This document shows, one piece after another, positions 45,289-53,447 of a DNA stretch of 64,000 bases; the stretch's first letter is position 1, and every line of letters begins with the position of its first letter. Both the position numbers and the translations under genes were made by a program. The notes under the pieces were generated by a model. It ran no database searches, was not told the origin of the DNA, and saw nothing but the letters and a program-made list of their open reading frames with translations. Source of the DNA: Spirochaetaceae bacterium (GTDB taxonomy: Bacteria; Myxococcota_A; UBA9160; UBA4427); contig JACKFD010000001.1 of NCBI GenBank assembly GCA_020632655.1, positions 496,001 to 560,000 of the forward strand, read 5' to 3'.

Positions 45289-46128
45289 CTACTGGATCGG
45301 CTCGTCGCCTTCGAGCATCACGCGGTACATGTCGCGGCCCGAGTCGGCCTCGAAGGGCCGCGCGCGATGCATCGTGCCCCGGTTGTCCCAGATCACGAGA
45401 TCGCCGACCGACCACACGTGGTTCAGCACGTAGCGGGGCTCCGTCGCACGGTCGACTAGCGACCGCAGCAGCGCACGGCCCTCGGCCTTCGGCAGGCCCT
45501 CGACCTGGGTCGCGGTCACGCCGATCACGAGCGACTTGCGGCCATCGCGATGCGTCCAGATCAGGGGGTGGAGATGCGCCGGCTCGCTCTCGAGGCGGGC
45601 GAGGGACTCGGGCGAGAGGTTCATCGGCGTCGAGTAGGCGTCGAGCTCGATGCGATGCCAGACCTTGAGGCTCTCGAAGCGGCGCTTCTCCTCGGCGGTC
45701 AGGCGATCGTAGGCGGCGTAGGTGTCGACGAATTGCGTGTCGCCGCCGGCCGAGGGCTTCGTCCGGCAGGCGAGCAGGGAGGCCTTCGGCGGGATGCCGA
45801 GGGAGGTCGCGCCGTCGATGTGCCAGTCCCAGGAGCCCTTCACGAAGAACTCGTCGTTCGCGGCCGGGTCGAGGGCGACGCGGTAGACGCCGGGATGCGC
45901 CCGGCTCCAGCCGGCCGAGGTCTTGACGACGACGTCGCCCATGCGCCGCGCGAAGGCGAGCTGGGTCGGGGCGTCGAGGCCGAGACGGGGGAAGACGAGC
46001 ACGCCGCCATGGATCTCGAGCGCATGCAGCAGCTCGCCCGGGGCGGTCGGGCTCGCGAGCAGGGCGTCCGGGTCGGTCACCTCGACGCGCGCGCCGAGGG
46101 GGGAGAGGGGCTCGATCCGGTAGGCCAT
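45289..46128 (-). CDS. TauD/TfdA family Fe(II)/2-oxoglutarate dioxygenase
   Basis: A 279-residue non-haem iron dioxygenase. The metal triad is visible as WHIDG (His103, Asp105) and the distal His254 in NRGTMHRARPF, where the nearby Arg binds 2-oxoglutarate. TauD-family enzymes hydroxylate small substrates such as taurine, phenoxyacids or carboxylates. The start at ATG 46128 follows a GAGGA site. A TTGACA-containing promoter with a MarR-type palindrome lies directly upstream, and a marR gene is divergent. Confidence 0.9.
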   Translation of the reverse strand: MAYRIEPLSPLGARVEVTDPDALLASPTAPGELLHALEIHGGVLVFPRLGLDAPTQLAFARRMGDVVVKTSAGWSRAHPGVYRVALDPAANDEFFVKGSWDWHIDGATSLGIPPKASLLACRTKPSAGGDTQFVDTYAAYDRLTAEEKRRFESLKVWHRIELDAYSTPMNLSPESLARLESEPAHLHPLIWTHRDGRKSLVIGVTATQVEGLPKAEGRALLRSLVDRATEPRYVLNHVWSVGDLVIWDNRGTMHRARPFEADSGRDMYRVMLEGDEPIQ

Positions 46129-46160
46129 GGGAAGTCCTCGCTGGACGACGGGGTCGCTTG

Positions 46161-46190
46161 TTAGTATGTTCGACGTACTATCCATGTCAA
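46161..46190 (-). promoter_or_regulatory. Dioxygenase promoter with embedded MarR-type operator
   Basis: Read leftward: -35 TTGACA (46185-46190, perfect consensus), 18-bp spacer, -10 TACTAA (46161-46166). An imperfect palindrome, TAGTATGTTCGACGTACTA (46162-46180), fills the spacer and -10, with arms TAGTA/TACTA. This is a typical repressor arrangement. It ends 3 bp before the marR ATG, so it could also autoregulate marR. Confidence 0.6.
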
Positions 46191-46648
46191 GCGAAATCGA
46201 CGTGCCCCGTCCCTATCTCGGCGCCCTGTTCCGGCTGGTCTGGCAGTGGATGCGGGACCAGATCGCCGAGGAGGTGCGCGCCGCCGGCTACGCCGAGCTG
46301 CGCAGCGCCCACGTCCTCGTCTTCCGCTATCCGGGTCCCGACGGCCTGCGCCCCTCGGAGCTCGGCGCCCAGCTCCAGCTCAGCAAGCAGTCGATCAACG
46401 ACCTGCTCGGCCACCTCGAGCAGGGCGGGTATCTCCGCCGGGCACCCGATCCCGCGGATGGCCGCGCGCGCGTCGTGCGGCTGACGGCGAAGGGGCGGCG
46501 CCTCGAGCGCAAGGCGCGGGAGGCCGCGTACGCAGCGGAGCGTCGGCTGGTGGAGCGGATCGGGCCGCGAGAGACGGAGGCGCTGCGCAAGACGCTCGAG
46601 CGGCTCGCGCGCGACATCACGACGGCCAGGGGCGTCGACGCGGACTGA
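46184..46648 (+). CDS. MarR family transcriptional regulator
   Basis: A 154-residue MarR-type regulator: dimerisation helices at both ends and a winged helix in the middle (LRPSELGAQLQLSKQSINDLLGHLEQGGYLRRAPDPADGRARVVRLT), with the wing DPADGRAR typical of the family. Ligand binding normally releases it from DNA. ATG 46184 is preferred; another in-frame ATG at 46166 falls inside the operator palindrome. It is divergent from the dioxygenase, which it very likely represses. Confidence 0.92.
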   Translation: MSSEIDVPRPYLGALFRLVWQWMRDQIAEEVRAAGYAELRSAHVLVFRYPGPDGLRPSELGAQLQLSKQSINDLLGHLEQGGYLRRAPDPADGRARVVRLTAKGRRLERKAREAAYAAERRLVERIGPRETEALRKTLERLARDITTARGVDAD

Positions 46649-46844
46649 GCGACCGTCGCGTGTCGCCGGTCGCGCGTCGATCCCGACACGTCGGGTCGCG
46701 CCGAATACAGCCGGGCGCGCCCCGGGCGGGACAGCCGCCCCGGCCCAGCACCGTCACGGCGCACGGACCAGCACGAACCGGGCAGGCCAGCCATCTCCTG
46801 GCCAGCAACCCGCCCGCAGACCTCGACGTGTCATGGAGTATGAA

Positions 46845-46931
46845 TGGTGCGGCGAAGAAGACTCGAACTTCCACGGGCCGAAGCCCACCAGCCCCTCAAG
46901 CTGGCGCGTCTACCAATTCCGCCACCGCCGC
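46845..46931 (-). tRNA. tRNA-Leu (anticodon GAG)
   Basis: An 87-nt class II tRNA with CCA encoded. The acceptor stem GCGGCGG pairs with TCGCCGC (one G-U), and the D-arm contains GGAATTGGTAGACGCG. The anticodon stem-loop is CCAGC-TTGAGGG-GCTGG (anticodon GAG), a long variable arm TGGGCTTCGGCCCG follows, and the T-arm GTTCGAGTC is intact. The preceding 196 bp after marR hold nothing else recognised. Confidence 0.95.
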
Positions 46932-46950
46932 ACAGGGGCGCCGATCATAA

Positions 46951-46989
46951 CGAAGGCCGACCCGGGCGCCCATAGGGTCGGGGCCTTCG
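46951..46989 (-). terminator. Hairpin terminator after the pgk-tpiA-secG operon
   Basis: Long stem CGAAGGCC(CC)GACCC / GGGTCGGCCTTCG with a 2-nt bulge and an 11-nt loop, immediately after the secG stop and followed leftward by TTATGATC. It also separates the operon from tRNA-Leu. Confidence 0.6.
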
Positions 46990-46995
46990 GAGCGG

Positions 46996-47550
46996 TCAAT
47001 TTCCGGCCGGCGCCTCGCTGCCCGAGCCGGTCGCCGCGTCGAGCGCGCGCACCGCGTCGTCCGCCACGCCCGCAGCGGCGTCCGCCGCCTCGCCGGCGGC
47101 CGCTCCGATCGCGGAGGCCGCCTCGTCGATCGCCTCGCCCGTCGCGTCGACCGCCTCGTCGACGGCCCCGCCGACCGGGTCCATCGGGATCTCGACCAGC
47201 CCCCCCGTCTGCTCGTCGCCGGTCGGCACCTCCTGCAGACTGGGCGCGACGCCGTCCGCGTCCCCGCCCTCGACCGGCACCTCGAAGGGCGCGTCCTCGT
47301 CGAAGAGGCGCACGTCCGACGACTTGTAGCCGAGATAGGCGAGGGAGAGCGAAGTGCCCATGAAGATCATCGCGCTGGCCGTCGTGATCCGGGTCAGGAA
47401 GTTGCCGGCGCCGCGGCTGCCGAAGATGGTATTCGCGCTGCCGCCGCCGAGGGACGCGCCGAGGTCGGCGCCCTTGCCGCGCTGGAGCAGGACGACGCCG
47501 ATCAGCACGAAGCAGACGATGAAGTGGAGGGCGTAGAGGAAGGTTTGCAT
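46996..47550 (-). CDS. secG: Preprotein translocase subunit SecG with long acidic tail
   Basis: A 184-residue SecG. The conserved part (about residues 1-75) has two membrane helices with VLLQRGKGADLGASLGGGSANTIFGSRGAGNFLTR between them, the classical SecG signature. The remaining ~110 residues are an Ala/Asp/Glu-rich, low-complexity extension (VDATGEAIDEAASAIGAAAGEAADAA) not found in short SecG proteins. SecG assists SecYE in protein export. The ATG overlaps the tpiA stop by one base (TGATG), and secG downstream of tpiA is a common bacterial arrangement. Confidence 0.95.
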   Translation of the reverse strand: MQTFLYALHFIVCFVLIGVVLLQRGKGADLGASLGGGSANTIFGSRGAGNFLTRITTASAMIFMGTSLSLAYLGYKSSDVRLFDEDAPFEVPVEGGDADGVAPSLQEVPTGDEQTGGLVEIPMDPVGGAVDEAVDATGEAIDEAASAIGAAAGEAADAAAGVADDAVRALDAATGSGSEAPAGN

Positions 47551-48320
47551 CAGGCGTTCTCCGTGCAGATCGCGGCGAAGGCGTCCGGGTCGAGGCTCGC
47601 GCCTCCGACCAGCACGCCGTCGATGTCGGGCCGGGCGAGCAGCTCTCCGGCGTTCGCCGGCTTGACCGATCCGCCGTACAGGATCCGGATCTCGCGACCG
47701 ATCCCGCCGAGTCGATCGACGAGGCGTTCGCGGAGGCCGGCGTGGACGTCCTGGGCGAGCTCGGGGGTCGCGGTGCGTCCCGTGCCGATGGCCCAGATGG
47801 GCTCGTAGGCTACCACCAGTCGGCTCCCGAGCGCATCGCCCGCGGCGTCGAGCACGCAGCCGAGCTGCCGCCCGACGACCTCGAGGGTCGCGTCGCGCTC
47901 GCGCTCGGCCAGGGTCTCGCCGACGCACAGGATCGGGCGGACCGAGGAGCCGACGAGGCCCTTCACCTTGGCGGCGACGAAGGCGTCGTCCTCGCCGAAG
48001 AGCTGCCGGCGCTCGCTGTGTCCGACGAGCACGTAGCGGCAGCCGAGGGCCTCGAGCATGCCGCGCGAGACCTCGCCCGTGAACGCGCCCTCGAGCTCGG
48101 GGTGGACGTTCTGGGCGGCGAGGGCGAGGCCCGATCCCGAGAGCGCGCGGCCGAGGCGGTCGAGGGCGGGGAAGGGCGGGGCGATCGCGACCTCGAAGCG
48201 GCGATCGAGATCGGCGGCGTGGGGCGCCATGCGCTCGCGGAAGCGCTCCGCGTAGACCGCGGCCTCGTCCGGCGTGCGGTGCATCTTCCAGTTCGCGACC
48301 GCGAGCGGGAGCCGGCTCAT
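47550..48320 (-). CDS. tpiA: Triosephosphate isomerase
   Basis: A 256-residue TIM-barrel enzyme interconverting dihydroxyacetone phosphate and glyceraldehyde 3-phosphate. Catalytic elements are Lys12 in ANWKMH, the His in VLVGHSERRQLFGE, the Glu in AYEPIWAIGTG and the phosphate loop GGSVKPAN with GVLVGGASL. It overlaps pgk (ATGA) upstream and secG (TGATG) downstream, forming a tight glycolysis-export operon. Confidence 0.98.
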   Translation of the reverse strand: MSRLPLAVANWKMHRTPDEAAVYAERFRERMAPHAADLDRRFEVAIAPPFPALDRLGRALSGSGLALAAQNVHPELEGAFTGEVSRGMLEALGCRYVLVGHSERRQLFGEDDAFVAAKVKGLVGSSVRPILCVGETLAERERDATLEVVGRQLGCVLDAAGDALGSRLVVAYEPIWAIGTGRTATPELAQDVHAGLRERLVDRLGGIGREIRILYGGSVKPANAGELLARPDIDGVLVGGASLDPDAFAAICTENA

Positions 48321-49525
48321 GCCCCCGCGTCCCGCGCCGCGGCCGCTTCGAGCGCGGCCACCCCCGGCAGCACGAGGCCCTGCACGTACTCGAGCGACGC
48401 GCCACCGCCGGTCGACAGATGCCCGATCCGGTCGCCGACACCGACCTTGTTCACGGCGGCGAGGGAGTCGCCGCCGCCGACGATGCTGCGGGCCGGCGAG
48501 TCGGCGACCGCGCGGGCGACGGCCTCCGTGCCGCGCGAGAAGGCGTCGATCTCGAAGACGCCCATCGGCCCGTTCCACAGGATCGTGCGCGCCTCCGCCG
48601 CCGCCTGCGCATAACGCGCCGAAGTCTCGGGGCCGATGTCCACGCCGAGGGCATCGTCGGGGATGCGCGTGACCGTCCGCGCCGCGGCGCCTTCCTCGAC
48701 GCGATCCGCCACGACGTGATCCGTCGGCAGCAGCAGGGTGCAGCCCCGCTCGGCCGCCCGGCCGATCATGCGCCTTGCGTCGTCGACGCGATCGGGCTCG
48801 ACCAGCGAGCGTCCGACCGGCTCGCCCCGCGCGAGCAGGAACGTGTACGCCATGGCTCCGCCGACGGCGACGGTCTCGGCCCGCTCGATCAGTGCCTCGA
48901 GCACGCCGAGCTTGTCGGAGACCTTCGCCCCGCCGAGGAAGCAGACGAAGGGACGCTCCGGATGCAGCGCGACCGAGAGGGCGTCGAGCTCGCGCTGGAG
49001 CAGGCCGCCGGCGACGGCGGTCGCGACGAAGGGCACCATGCCGGCGGTCGAGGCGTGCGCGCGATGGGCCGTGCCGAAGGCGTCGTTCACGTAGACGTCC
49101 GCGAGGCGGGCCAGGGCCTTCGAGAACTCGGGATCGTTCTTCGTCTCGGCCGCATGGAAGCGCAGGTTCTCGAGCAGCAGGACCTCGCCGGGCTCGAGGG
49201 CGGCGACGAGCGCCTCGACCTCGGGGCCGATGCAGTCGGGCGCGAAGCGGACCGGCCGACCCAGCGCGCGCCCGAGCGCCTCGGCCACGGGAGCGAGCGA
49301 GAGCTCGGGCTTGCGCTCGCCCTTCGGCCGTCCGAGATGCGAGGCGAGCACGACGCGCGCGCCCGCGGCGACCAGCCGCTCGAGGGTCGGCAGCGAGGCC
49401 CGGATCCGGCTGTCGTCCCCGATCCGACCGTCGCGGATCGGCACGTTCAGGTCCGCACGCACGAAGACCCGCCGACCGGCGAGTCCTCCCTTGTCGAGCA
49501 GGGCGTCGAGGGATTGGATCGCCAA
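48317..49525 (-). CDS. pgk: Phosphoglycerate kinase
   Basis: A 402-residue monomeric kinase of glycolysis (1,3-bisphosphoglycerate + ADP to 3-phosphoglycerate + ATP). Signature regions are VFVRADLNVPIRDG, LASHLGRPKGE, LLENLRFHAAE, FLGGAKVSDKLGVL and the nucleotide site SIVGGGDSLAAV. The start is a TTG preceded by GGAG. A TTGAGA-17-TACATT promoter ends about 40 bp upstream. gap is not adjacent. Confidence 0.98.
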   Translation of the reverse strand: MAIQSLDALLDKGGLAGRRVFVRADLNVPIRDGRIGDDSRIRASLPTLERLVAAGARVVLASHLGRPKGERKPELSLAPVAEALGRALGRPVRFAPDCIGPEVEALVAALEPGEVLLLENLRFHAAETKNDPEFSKALARLADVYVNDAFGTAHRAHASTAGMVPFVATAVAGGLLQRELDALSVALHPERPFVCFLGGAKVSDKLGVLEALIERAETVAVGGAMAYTFLLARGEPVGRSLVEPDRVDDARRMIGRAAERGCTLLLPTDHVVADRVEEGAAARTVTRIPDDALGVDIGPETSARYAQAAAEARTILWNGPMGVFEIDAFSRGTEAVARAVADSPARSIVGGGDSLAAVNKVGVGDRIGHLSTGGGASLEYVQGLVLPGVAALEAAAARDAGA

Positions 49526-49566
49526 GGAAGCAGGGACTCCAGTTGGGCGGGGGCCGGGGCGCGCGC

Positions 49567-49595
49567 AATGTACCGGCCCTCGGGTATGCTCTCAA
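49567..49595 (-). promoter_or_regulatory. Sigma70-like promoter of pgk-tpiA-secG
   Basis: Read leftward: -35 TTGAGA (49590-49595), 17-bp spacer, -10 TACATT (49567-49572). It would start transcription about 35 nt before the pgk TTG. Just upstream, CAAGT-ATTCG-ACTTG (49594-49608) is a small inverted repeat that could bind a regulator. Confidence 0.6.
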
Positions 49596-49736
49596 GTATT
49601 CGACTTGACTTCCGTTTTCGTCTGATCCGCTGCCGCGGGCGGGCCCCTCGGTCCGCGAGCCGGGGGGCGACGGCGGGTCGGGTTGTGCGTGGGGGGCGGG
49701 CGGGCGACGGCCCGGTCCGGGGAGGCGTCGGCGTCG

Positions 49737-52247
49737 ATGGCGGAGAGGGAGGGAGCGAAGGCCGGGCCCCGGTCGCCCGGGCTTCGGCAGCTGGGCCTGC
49801 GGCTGCTGGTCGGAGCGGGGCTCGCGCTGCTCGTGCTCCTCGTGGTGCAGCGTCGCGGCGCGGAGGAGCGCGCCGAGCGCGAGGCCTTCGCCCTCGAGTC
49901 GGGCACGGTGCGGGTGGCGGAGCTCGTCGCACCGGCGGAGATCCTGCGCGACGAACGCGGCATCCCCCATCTGATCGCGCGCCACGAGTCCGAGGCCTGG
50001 TTCGCCCTCGGCTTCGCGCACGCACAGGATCGACTGGCGCAGATGACCTGGCTGCGGCGGCGGGCCCTCGGTCGCACGGCCGAGATCGATGGCGCCGCGG
50101 CGCTGCCCGCCGACCGGCTGGCCCGCCTGCTCGAGATCGGACGCGCATCGGACGCCGCGGTCGAGCGCCTGCCCCGCGCCTCGCGGGAGGTGCTCGAGGC
50201 CTACGCCCGCGGCGTCAATGCACGGATCGCGCGCGTCCGACAGGGCTGGGCGCGCGCGCCCCGTGCGCTCGCCGAGCCCCCCGACGCGCTCGAGGCGTGG
50301 CGACCCGCGGACTCCCTCGCGGTCGTGAAGCTGCTGTCCTGGTGCATGGGCGGCACCCTCGAGACGACACTCGTGCTCGACGACCTGATCCAGCGACTCG
50401 ACAGCGTGTCGGCCCGACCCTTCTTCCCGGGACGCGCCTCCGTCGACTTCGGCGTCGCGCCGCGTCTGCCGCGCGCGCCCGCGGCGGAGTCGACGCCGGA
50501 GTCGAGCGGGTCGGCCGGGCCGCCGCACGGCTCGACGCGCGCGCTCTGTCGCGGCATCGGTCTGCCGACCGGTGGCGCCTGGGTGGTCGATGGCGCCCGC
50601 AGCGAGAGCGGCGCCCCCCTCGTCGTCGCCGACTGGCACGTCGCGCCGAGCGTGCCCTCGCTCTTCTACGAGATGCATCTCGACGCCGGCGCGCTCGAGG
50701 TCGCCGGCGCGACGATTCCCGGGTCACCGATCGTCTGGACCGGCCGCAACCCCGACTTCGCCTGGGCGGCAGTGCCTGCGAGCGCCCCCATCGCCGACCT
50801 CTTCATCGAGACCCTGCGCGAGGCCCGCGGCCTGTACCAGAACGGCACGCTCTGGGTGCCGCTCGAGCTGCGCGAGGAGGTGATCCGTCATCGCGACGGG
50901 CGGGGCGAGCTGCAGGAGGAGATCCTTCGGCTGCGTTCGACGCGCCACGGGCCCTTGATCGAGGCGCTCGAAGGACCCGTGGAGACAGGCGCGTCGCGAC
51001 ATCGTGCGGGTCGCGCACTGTCGTGGACGGGCGCGCGAGCGGGCGATGGCCTGACGTCGATGCTCGCGCTGCTGCGAGTGGACAAGGCGACCGAGGTCGC
51101 GGAGGTGCTGGCCGAGCATCACGAGCCGGTGCTCGCCTTCGCCTACGCGGACCGCCGCGGTCGGGGCGGTGTGCAGGTGGCGGGCTGGCTGCCCGATCGG
51201 CCGCTGCCGACCGGACTCGTGCCCGTGCAGGGACGACTTCGCAGCTTCGATTGGCGCGAGCGCGCCTCGCTCGAGAAGCTGCCCCATCAGGATCTCGCCT
51301 CCGACGGCCCGGCCTGGCTGCTCGCCCTCGACCAGCCCTGGCACCAGCGCGCCGGACTCGATCAGATGGAGTGGCTCTGGCGTTCGGGCGATCGCGCGGC
51401 GCGGCTCGAGGCCGAGCTCGAACGCCTGCTGCAGGCGGGGCCGATCGATCTGCGCCAGGCCGGCGAGCTGCTCGGCGACGACCTGGCCCAGCGCAGCCCG
51501 CGCGTGGTCGCCGCGATCCTGGCGCTCGCCCGTCGTGACGGGCCGCTGCCCGTGGAGGCGGAGGAGGTGGCGGGTCTGCTGGAGCGCTGGGACGGTCGGC
51601 TCGCCGCGACCAGCGCAGGGGCCGCCGCCTATCATCTCGTGATCGAGCACCTGCTCGAAGAGCTGCTGCGCGAGCCCTTCGGAGACGGTCTCTACACGCG
51701 CTACCTCGACGCGCCGCACGTCCGGCCGCAGTACGCGATCGAGCGACTGGTCGTGCGGGCCGCGACGCTGCGTCGCTCCGGGGGCTGGACCGACGAGGAA
51801 CGTGTCGCGCGTGCGGCCCGGGCGAGCCTGCGCAAGAGCTGGATCAGCCTGAGCCATCGCCTCGGTCCCTCCCGCTCGCGCTGGGCCTGGGGCCGCCTGC
51901 ATCGCTTGAGCCTCCTGCCCTTCGGCCCTGCCGGCACGCCGCGGCCCGGGATCCTGCGCGGACAGCCCGCGATGGGCAGCGGCCAGACGCTCGCCTTCGC
52001 CTCCCATCGCCCCGGTCGCTCCTTCGAGGTCGAGTCCGTCGGCTTCTATCGGATCGCGATGGACCTGGCGGCGCCCGACCGCTTGCTGAGCGTGCTGGCG
52101 CCGGGCCAGAGCGAGCATCCCGGTCATCCCCACTATCTCGACGGCCTCGTCCGTTGGACGGCGGGGCGGCTGCCGCTGCTCACGACGAGTCGACTCGCGA
52201 TCGAGGAGGAGAGCACGTCGCGTCTGCTGCTGGAGCCGGCGCCTTGA
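49737..52247 (+). CDS. Penicillin acylase family (Ntn-hydrolase-like) protein lacking the canonical Ser
   Basis: An 836-residue membrane-anchored protein with a penicillin acylase layout. It has an N-terminal helix (LGLRLLVGAGLALLVLLVV), alpha-chain start VRVAELVAPAEILRDERGIPHLIA and GFAHAQDRLAQMTWLRRRALG. A spacer leads to the beta-chain start TGGAWVVDGARSESGAPLVVADWH, and the protein ends with HPGHPHYLDGLVRW. Active members self-cleave before a Ser in GSNNW. Here the aligned segment is T278-G-G-A-W282, with no Ser, so either Thr278 has taken over or the protein is not a processed hydrolase. The substrate is unknown. Its stop overlaps the next gene. Confidence 0.82.
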   Translation: MAEREGAKAGPRSPGLRQLGLRLLVGAGLALLVLLVVQRRGAEERAEREAFALESGTVRVAELVAPAEILRDERGIPHLIARHESEAWFALGFAHAQDRLAQMTWLRRRALGRTAEIDGAAALPADRLARLLEIGRASDAAVERLPRASREVLEAYARGVNARIARVRQGWARAPRALAEPPDALEAWRPADSLAVVKLLSWCMGGTLETTLVLDDLIQRLDSVSARPFFPGRASVDFGVAPRLPRAPAAESTPESSGSAGPPHGSTRALCRGIGLPTGGAWVVDGARSESGAPLVVADWHVAPSVPSLFYEMHLDAGALEVAGATIPGSPIVWTGRNPDFAWAAVPASAPIADLFIETLREARGLYQNGTLWVPLELREEVIRHRDGRGELQEEILRLRSTRHGPLIEALEGPVETGASRHRAGRALSWTGARAGDGLTSMLALLRVDKATEVAEVLAEHHEPVLAFAYADRRGRGGVQVAGWLPDRPLPTGLVPVQGRLRSFDWRERASLEKLPHQDLASDGPAWLLALDQPWHQRAGLDQMEWLWRSGDRAARLEAELERLLQAGPIDLRQAGELLGDDLAQRSPRVVAAILALARRDGPLPVEAEEVAGLLERWDGRLAATSAGAAAYHLVIEHLLEELLREPFGDGLYTRYLDAPHVRPQYAIERLVVRAATLRRSGGWTDEERVARAARASLRKSWISLSHRLGPSRSRWAWGRLHRLSLLPFGPAGTPRPGILRGQPAMGSGQTLAFASHRPGRSFEVESVGFYRIAMDLAAPDRLLSVLAPGQSEHPGHPHYLDGLVRWTAGRLPLLTTSRLAIEEESTSRLLLEPAP

Positions 52248-53305
52248 GTCGCGACGAGGCGGTCGGCTATGCCGAGGTCGGCGACTTCCACGTCGAGCTC
52301 GCGCGGCTGCGCGAGCCGGCGCTCGAAGGACGGCCGCTCCTGATCGGCGGGGACCCGCGCAAGAAGGGCAAGGTCGTCGCAGCGAGCGCCGAGCTGCGCG
52401 CCCGCGGTCTCGTCCCCGGTCTGGCCTTGCAGGAAGCACTCGATCGCGCGCCCGACGCCCTCTGGCGGCGCACGGACATGCGGGCGGCACGCGAGCTCTC
52501 GGGGGCGCTGCGCGGCGCGGTGCGTCGCGAGGTCGAGGCCGTCGAGGTCGAGGGCCTGGCGGGCTTCTATCTGCGGGCGCCGCGGGCGCGGGAGGCCGCG
52601 CTCGCACTGGCCGAGAGGCTGCGCGCGGCGGTCGAGGCGGAGACCGGGCTGCCGCTGCAGGTCGGTGTCGCCCCGGTCCGCTTCGCGGCGCGGATGGTCG
52701 CGGGGCAGGCGGGGCGGGGCGGGGTGCGGATCGTGCTCGAGGCCGGCTTCGAGGACTGGCTCCTCGCGCAACGTCTCGAGGAGCTGCCTGGTGTCGGCCC
52801 GAAGACGGCGGCTCGGCTGGCGGAGCTCGGGGCCGTCGACGTGCCGACCCTGCGCTCGATCGGACGCGACCGGCTCGAGGTCCTGCTCGGGCCGCACGGG
52901 CGAGCGCTCTGGCTGCTGGCCTGTGGAGAGGATCCCCGGCCGCTCAGGACGCGGCGGCAGCCGACGACGCTCTCGCGGGAGGAGACCCTCGCCGGGGGCG
53001 AGGGGGATCCGGCGGCGCTTGCGGCCGCGCTCGGAAGGCTCTGCGAGCGGCTCGACCGGTCGCTCGCCCGCGACGGCCTCCGGGCGCGTCGGCTGGCGCT
53101 GCGGCTGACCCTGGACGACTCGCGCACGCTCACGCGCAGTCGCACCCTCGAGGCCCCCGTGGCCTCGGCGGGCAGGCTGCTCGAGGCCGCGCGATCGCTC
53201 TACGCGGCCCTGGCCTTCGAAGGGCATGGGGTCCGCCGGGTCGGCCTCGTCCTGAAGGGGCTCGAGGCGACCGGCGGCGAGGATCGGCAGCTCGACCTCT
53301 TCTGA
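52244..53305 (+). CDS. Degenerate Y-family DNA polymerase (DinB/ImuB-like) with beta-clamp motif
   Basis: A 353-residue protein with the Y-family order: palm start (VGDFHVELARLREPALEGRPLLIGG), fingers (VVAASAELRARGLVPGLALQEAL), palm, a helix-hairpin-helix (LEELPGVGPKTAARLAELG, 178-196) and little finger. Catalytic carboxylates are altered: the first Asp aligns with Glu11, and SIDE is replaced by VEGL (Glu103, Gly104). The C-terminus DRQLDLF is a textbook beta-clamp-binding motif. These traits recall ImuB, a polymerase-dead clamp adaptor, but imuA and dnaE2 are not adjacent. The start is TTG overlapping the acylase stop (TTGA). Confidence 0.78.
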   Translation: MSRDEAVGYAEVGDFHVELARLREPALEGRPLLIGGDPRKKGKVVAASAELRARGLVPGLALQEALDRAPDALWRRTDMRAARELSGALRGAVRREVEAVEVEGLAGFYLRAPRAREAALALAERLRAAVEAETGLPLQVGVAPVRFAARMVAGQAGRGGVRIVLEAGFEDWLLAQRLEELPGVGPKTAARLAELGAVDVPTLRSIGRDRLEVLLGPHGRALWLLACGEDPRPLRTRRQPTTLSREETLAGGEGDPAALAAALGRLCERLDRSLARDGLRARRLALRLTLDDSRTLTRSRTLEAPVASAGRLLEAARSLYAALAFEGHGVRRVGLVLKGLEATGGEDRQLDLF

Positions 53306-53447
53306 GGTGCCGCGGGGCTCGCCCCGACCGATGCCGGACCGATGCGGCCCCGCCCGATCCGCCCGACCCGGGCGCCTCAAGCGACTCCGCCGCGAGTCCG
53401 AAGAGCCCCCGGAGTGGGCCCGATGGAGCCCGCCGGGGGATCGGCGC

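Noticed and set aside
46166..46168. Upstream ATG as the marR start
   Set aside because: It lies inside the operator palindrome, and the family N-terminus fits the ATG at 46184.
49605..49610. TTGACT on the plus strand as a -35 for the acylase gene
   Set aside because: No -10-like hexamer occurs at 16-18 bp; the better match in this patch is the minus-strand pgk promoter.
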